A stretch of 64,000 bases of DNA, taken from positions 374,501 through 438,500 of the forward strand of contig NC_088315.1 in assembly GCF_910592395.1 (NCBI RefSeq), read 5' to 3'. This stretch comes from Lineus longissimus (taxonomy: Eukaryota > Nemertea > Pilidiophora > Heteronemertea > Lineidae). Shown one piece after another: positions 59,446 through 64,000 of the stretch (its first letter is position 1; each line of letters opens with the position of its first letter). The position numbers and the translations under genes were made by a program. The notes beneath the pieces were generated by a model. That model saw only the letters and a list, made by a program, of their open reading frames with translations, ran no database searches and had not been told where the DNA came from.

Positions 59446-62400
59446 ATTTAACTTTGTTTCTGAAAGAGTCTTCGAAGCCAGCAATCGATGGTTGGTAATA
59501 TCTTGCAGTGCTGACATCTAAGTAATATGTGAAAACTGCTGACAGCTTTAGCCAAATAATTGGAAGGTCCCAGGTCCTGTCTTCGAGTACCACCACAATG
59601 ACGAACCACTTACAATACAGCTTCTTGTTCATCATGTTCATACAAAAGCGCTATTAAGAAATTAAGTTCAAGTAAGAGGCTTACAACACAATGCGAACGG
59701 GCTTGATTGTTGCTCAAATGAAACACTAGCGGAAATATGTTTCGAAGCTTACAAAACTGAACGATATGTTCATTCGCACCATGTCAATTCGGAAAGAAAA
59801 ACATCATCGGATATACTTTGGCCATGGACAGTGGTAGTGCCATGAATAGATAATTAAGAGGTTGTTTTGGACTACAGGCTTTGGAAATTTCCTGAAAACA
59901 TACCGGTATCAGACAGTAGGAGTCAAATCAATCCATTTGAAAGCTTTTTTCAGGTGTTTGCTGTGATTCTGCTTTAGACGATCATACAAACGCAACAGTG
60001 AGATGGTTTGCAACACTGTCGGCGGTACCTACTAGCACGAGAGAAGAGGATGGCAAAACGAAAAGAGGAACGAATCGATAAACATCTAATTGATTAGGTT
60101 CGGCAAAATCGTTCAATGGTCCATGCCCATTGAAGCCGACTTGTACGAGACGTATGGTCATTCAAAGCAAATTATCGTCACAACAATCATATACATCATT
60201 ATCCGTTATTGGCCGAAGTTCTCCTTCTCCTTTGACCACTGTAGCGAGTGTATCTGCTTGGAGACTAATTACCTTCGATATATTAAAGTATCTTGATAGG
60301 CAGGCTACGTGCCAATTACTCACTGCAGATCAATCTCAATCACAACACTTTGGAAGCACATGTTAGAGTCTAATAAGCTGCTAAGAATCATTCGCTCTAT
60401 GACCTGGTCGCAATCGCTCAGACTAGCATTAAAAATGTATTAGCAGGAGATGCAGGGATTTGTAATGGATGGTGAAAAAAGAGAAAGAGTAAAAACTTGG
60501 TTGCGCCTGGTATCAGAGAACTGGCCAGTGCATCAATCTGAATGCGACGAGGATGTCAGAGGTACATGTAAGTGTGACGTTTGGGAACGCTGATGGCCCA
60601 CTGTTGAAAAGTCATTGTCTCCCTGCTAATTGTAAGAAAAAACTGAAATATGGGGAACAATCACAGATGTAACACCGGAGGTTACCATCAACATCAAGAC
60701 ACCTGATTCTTGGAACGATTATTGTGAACGTCAATCCCATGCGACTCACCGTGTTCTCATATTCCATGATTATTCTGGTTAATACTGACATCAGAACAAT
60801 ACCCTGCCTACAATTATGGATGTATGTCGGTTATTAAGAGATTTTATCTCTGAAGTATGATACATCAGAGTATAATAAATCACATCCCCGTAATCAATGG
60901 GTGGCTGATTCCTGTGACACTTAATGATGTTATATTTTCCAAGCGAACCAATTAGGTGTGAAAAATAGCATAAATCAATTTAGTGGGGTGGACTTGCCTG
61001 TATACAGAAGGCAATGAGAAGATGATAGAGAAAGTCATCAACTGCTACTTGGAAAATCAAAAGGGTTATGAGTGGATCTTGCAATGTTCTCAAGATTCAA
61101 ATGTGCTTTTCAGTATAAAGCGCATTGCCATTAATTGTGTAGAACGAGGAAGGTCAACAACCTTCATTCAATTAGGGGAAATTTACAAAAGAATGAGATG
61201 GGAAGCCGTGGAAATGCTAAGGCGATACCGCAAGACACGATGAGGTGTTGACGGAAATAGTGGAGTAAGCTTGAACAGAACTTATGATATGGTACTGAAA
61301 TGGCAAGACCAATACAAGAAGATTCCTTTGACAAAATCCTAAAGGTACACACAATGTAAATAATCGAACTGAATTAATCTGTCATCAAGCCGAGGTCTTC
61401 AACAGGAATAACCAATGCTACCAGGCGCCACGCGATCATCCACCGAATACTTTTAGCAGTCAATCGACAGAAATATCCGGGCTACTGACTTGCTTCATCA
61501 GCCAAATGGAAATGATCATGCCTTACCGACTTTTAATCAGTTATCCACATTTACAGCTGACAGGAATTGTCCTCGAACATACCAAACATTCTTGGTAGAC
61601 AGGTTATGGCCGGGGCACACTATCGTTAACCAATTTCCTGAACATGCTCAGGGCCACTGCCATGAAGCTAACAGCTCGCATGCGAAACCTGAATGAGCAT
61701 GTACCGAAGATTGGATGACATATTTGACAGTGTAATTAGACAGTGGTAAGGGGTAAGGGGTTAGCAAAGAAAAAAAAGTCAAAATTTTGAAAAATTTTCA
61801 GAGTCAAAAATGTTTTCGGACTGATGATGTTGGTTCATTTTGAGCACGGCATCGTTCCCAATGAACCTCTCTCTGGCTCTTTGATCACCACGGAGGTTGG
61901 ATCACCGGGCCTCCTCAAGTATTATTTTAACCAGCATCTTTCAATGAAGAGTCTGGTGAAGGTATGTTTCCTTTGATCATACAGCCGCCCCGGTAGCGTG
62001 AAATGTCCATGTTCAAGTCCATATTCTGCTCAGCCCCCACACATACATACATACACTAAAATAGGAGAGCGACGTTTCATTTGAGATATACTTCATTCAC
62101 CGTGGTACATGCATACAGAATCAAGGTTTTTAAACGACATTCCCCTATGTCGCACTGCCAACACATGATATTGACCTCAAAACAATTTTCAGTTTAGGAA
62201 TGGACGCCAATCTTCTAGATATTGAGGAAAAGACCAATTAACGGTAGGCTAAAGCAATATGTTTCCATGACAATGAAGCAATTACATCTCGATATGCAAC
62301 AAGGACTTACCGTTATCGAGTGTGACAGTCGGTGAACACCATGGAGATCATATCCCCATCCAATTTCTCGGAAGGATGCGTTTTCTTGCAGCTCTCAGAC

Positions 62401-62720
62401 ACCTGTTTCGAATCTCAAACCGAGGGAGCATTCATAGCCAAACGGCCCAAGTACTACAAATGAATTTGCGCATATTCCTCCAAGCAGCCTAAGAAAATTG
62501 AATAAGGGATATTCAGTTTGCGTCTTCGTGAGGAGAGGTCTCTGGTGATGGCAGGATGAGTTGTTTTTTTCCTAATTACAGGTAATTAGCGTTGGGAGCC
62601 TGTTAACATTTCAATGCAACCGTCATTCACTCTTATATATTATTCCGAGGTTTCGATACGAAGGATTATTGTAAAGTTTGCTACCATAGCAGAGGGAGGT
62701 GGGGAGGGTAAACTGACATC
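59446..62720. other. Gene-poor stretch, no gene recognised
   Basis: An 86-codon plus-strand frame at 60983-61243 is rich in charged residues but matches no family I know. A-rich sequence at 61765-61810 (GAAAAATTTTCA) resembles the one near 7365. No exon is supported. Confidence 0.5.
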
Positions 62721-62721
62721 T

Positions 62722-63258
62722 TAGCCCCATCCTTCAGCCTCTAGAATCGAGCCTCCTCGCTACAGGAGCCAGCCAAACAGGTCCATCCTTAGCCCCATCC
62801 TTCAGCCTCTAGAATCGAGCCTCCTCGCTACAGGAGCCCGCCAAACAGGTCCATCCTTAGCCCCATCCTTCAGCCTCTAGAATCTAGCCTCCTCGCTACA
62901 GGAGCCAGCCAAACAGGTCCATCCTTAGCCCCATCCTTCAGCCTCTAGAATCTAGCCTCCTCACTACAGGAGCCAGCCAAACAGGTCCATCCTTAGCCCA
63001 TCTTTCAGCCTCTAGAATCTAGCCTCCTCGCTACAGGAGCCAGCCAAACAGGTCCATCCTTAGCCCCATCTTTCAGCCTCTAGAATCTAGCCTCCTCGCT
63101 ACAGGAGCCAGCCAAACAGGTCCATCCTTAGCCCCATCTTTCAGCCTCTAGAATCTAGCCTCCTCGCTACAGGAGCCAGCCAAACAGGTCCATCCTTAGC
63201 CCCATCCTTCAGCCTCTAGAATCTAGCCTCCTCACTACAGGAGCCAGCCAAACAGGAA
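62722..63258. repeat. 68-bp minisatellite, about eight copies
   Basis: Units start TAGCCCCATCCTTCAGCCTC, include CTCGCTACAGGAGCC, and end AAACAGGTCCATCCT. Copy starts are at 62722, 62790, 62858, 62926 and so on; one copy is 67 bp. Divergence among copies is only a few bases. Sequences resembling the CTCGCTACAGG block recur singly near 63630 and 63912. Confidence 0.97.
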
Positions 63259-64000
63259 ACAGTCCACCATTAAGAAGACGCCAGGAAGATTACCTGAATC
63301 TCTGTAATGTCAGTAGCTTTCAGCACTGTTTGTCAATTCACTGACATCTGAGGAAATTGTTCAATAATCAATTCAATAAAATGATGATTTTATTGATTCT
63401 GAAGGGATATTGCTAGTTAGGCTGGACGTCTGTCTTACGGTGAGTACATGGCCTTCTAAATATATTCTCCTGTGGTATAAAAACAATCATATCCCGCACC
63501 AGGAACTCCAACTGTGTTTGTTCAAGTTCAAGAGAGGATGGCGTACATCTTACCCGACTCTTCAAGTGACCAGCCGACACGTTTATCTTCTATAAGCTGA
63601 AACACCATCACTCGATATATCGTCTTCTCGCTACAGGCGAGGCTAGCGACACAAGAGTTAAAGGAAGCAGTATGCACATTAAGGAGGCGTGATTTAACGT
63701 CACTGTCATGTCAGTCGCTATGAACCATGGACCAATTAGTTGACTTTTGATGGAAATTCTTCAATAATTCTTCGTAACTTATTGATTCTACTGATTAGAA
63801 TAGATTGCCAAAACGCTCATATCAGGCAGTGACACCCCTCTTGCAAAGTGTACACGCACTACCAGGTAAGGCCTAATGGCTAGCTGCGTCAGAAGCATCA
63901 CATCGTCTTCGCGCTACCGGTGAGCTGCAAGAGAAACATCGTGATCTCCACAATACGTGATTCAAGGATGGCTGGACTCTTCATGATCAGTCTGGTCAGT
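63259..64000. other. Right-edge flank, no gene recognised
   Basis: A 61-codon plus-strand frame at 63410-63595 has no recognised domain. Degenerate single copies of the neighbouring minisatellite block are visible. Confidence 0.5.

Noticed and set aside
62722-63258. CRISPR-like appearance of the 68-bp repeat array
   Set aside because: Units are contiguous with no unique spacers, and the DNA is clearly from an animal.

Overview
This is animal nuclear DNA. Genes are split by short GT-AG introns. Coding exons are recognisable only by conserved protein segments flanked by splice sites that keep reading phase. MITE-like inverted-repeat elements and minisatellites are common, and there is no bacterial-style gene packing. 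The gene set (atypical soluble guanylate cyclase, fibrinogen-related lectin, ZNF143/Staf, glycogen branching enzyme, aerolysin-fold secreted protein, C-type-lectin-like receptor) points to a bilaterian invertebrate, most likely marine. A cysteine-free DH31/calcitonin-type neuropeptide leans towards a protostome, perhaps a lophotrochozoan, but the phylum cannot be fixed from this window.

Layout. 1-8.4 kb: no gene recognised. 8.4-14.1 kb (+): four-exon neuropeptide precursor. 16.1-16.7 kb (+): small two-exon charged helical protein. 17.6-19.1 kb (-): three-exon single-pass membrane protein with a C-type-lectin-like ectodomain. 19.9-21.3 kb (-): two-exon secreted protein with two 8-Cys modules and an aerolysin-like domain; the two host-surface genes are adjacent and co-oriented. 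22.8-23.9 kb: two non-autonomous DNA transposons. 24.1-30.0 kb (-): complete 14-exon GBE1 (683 aa), including one U12-type AT-AC intron. 31.2-37.2 kb (-): 12-exon ZNF143 orthologue (about 698 aa). 39.3-49.6 kb (-): 10-exon atypical soluble guanylate cyclase (630 aa); its last intron contains a complete fibrinogen-related gene on the opposite strand (41.8-43.6 kb). 49.6-64 kb: gene-poor, with several minisatellites.

All multi-exon models were assembled by eye from splice sites and reading phase. Each reading frame closes exactly, which is strong internal support, but no transcript evidence was available. The genes do not form an operon or one obvious pathway. The aerolysin-like protein, the lectin-like receptor and the fibrinogen-related protein are plausible innate-immune or surface-recognition genes. 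The most notable items are the cysteine-free DH31-type peptide, the duplicated 8-Cys plus aerolysin architecture, the AT-AC intron in GBE1, and a guanylate cyclase with a tyrosine in place of the first metal-binding aspartate.
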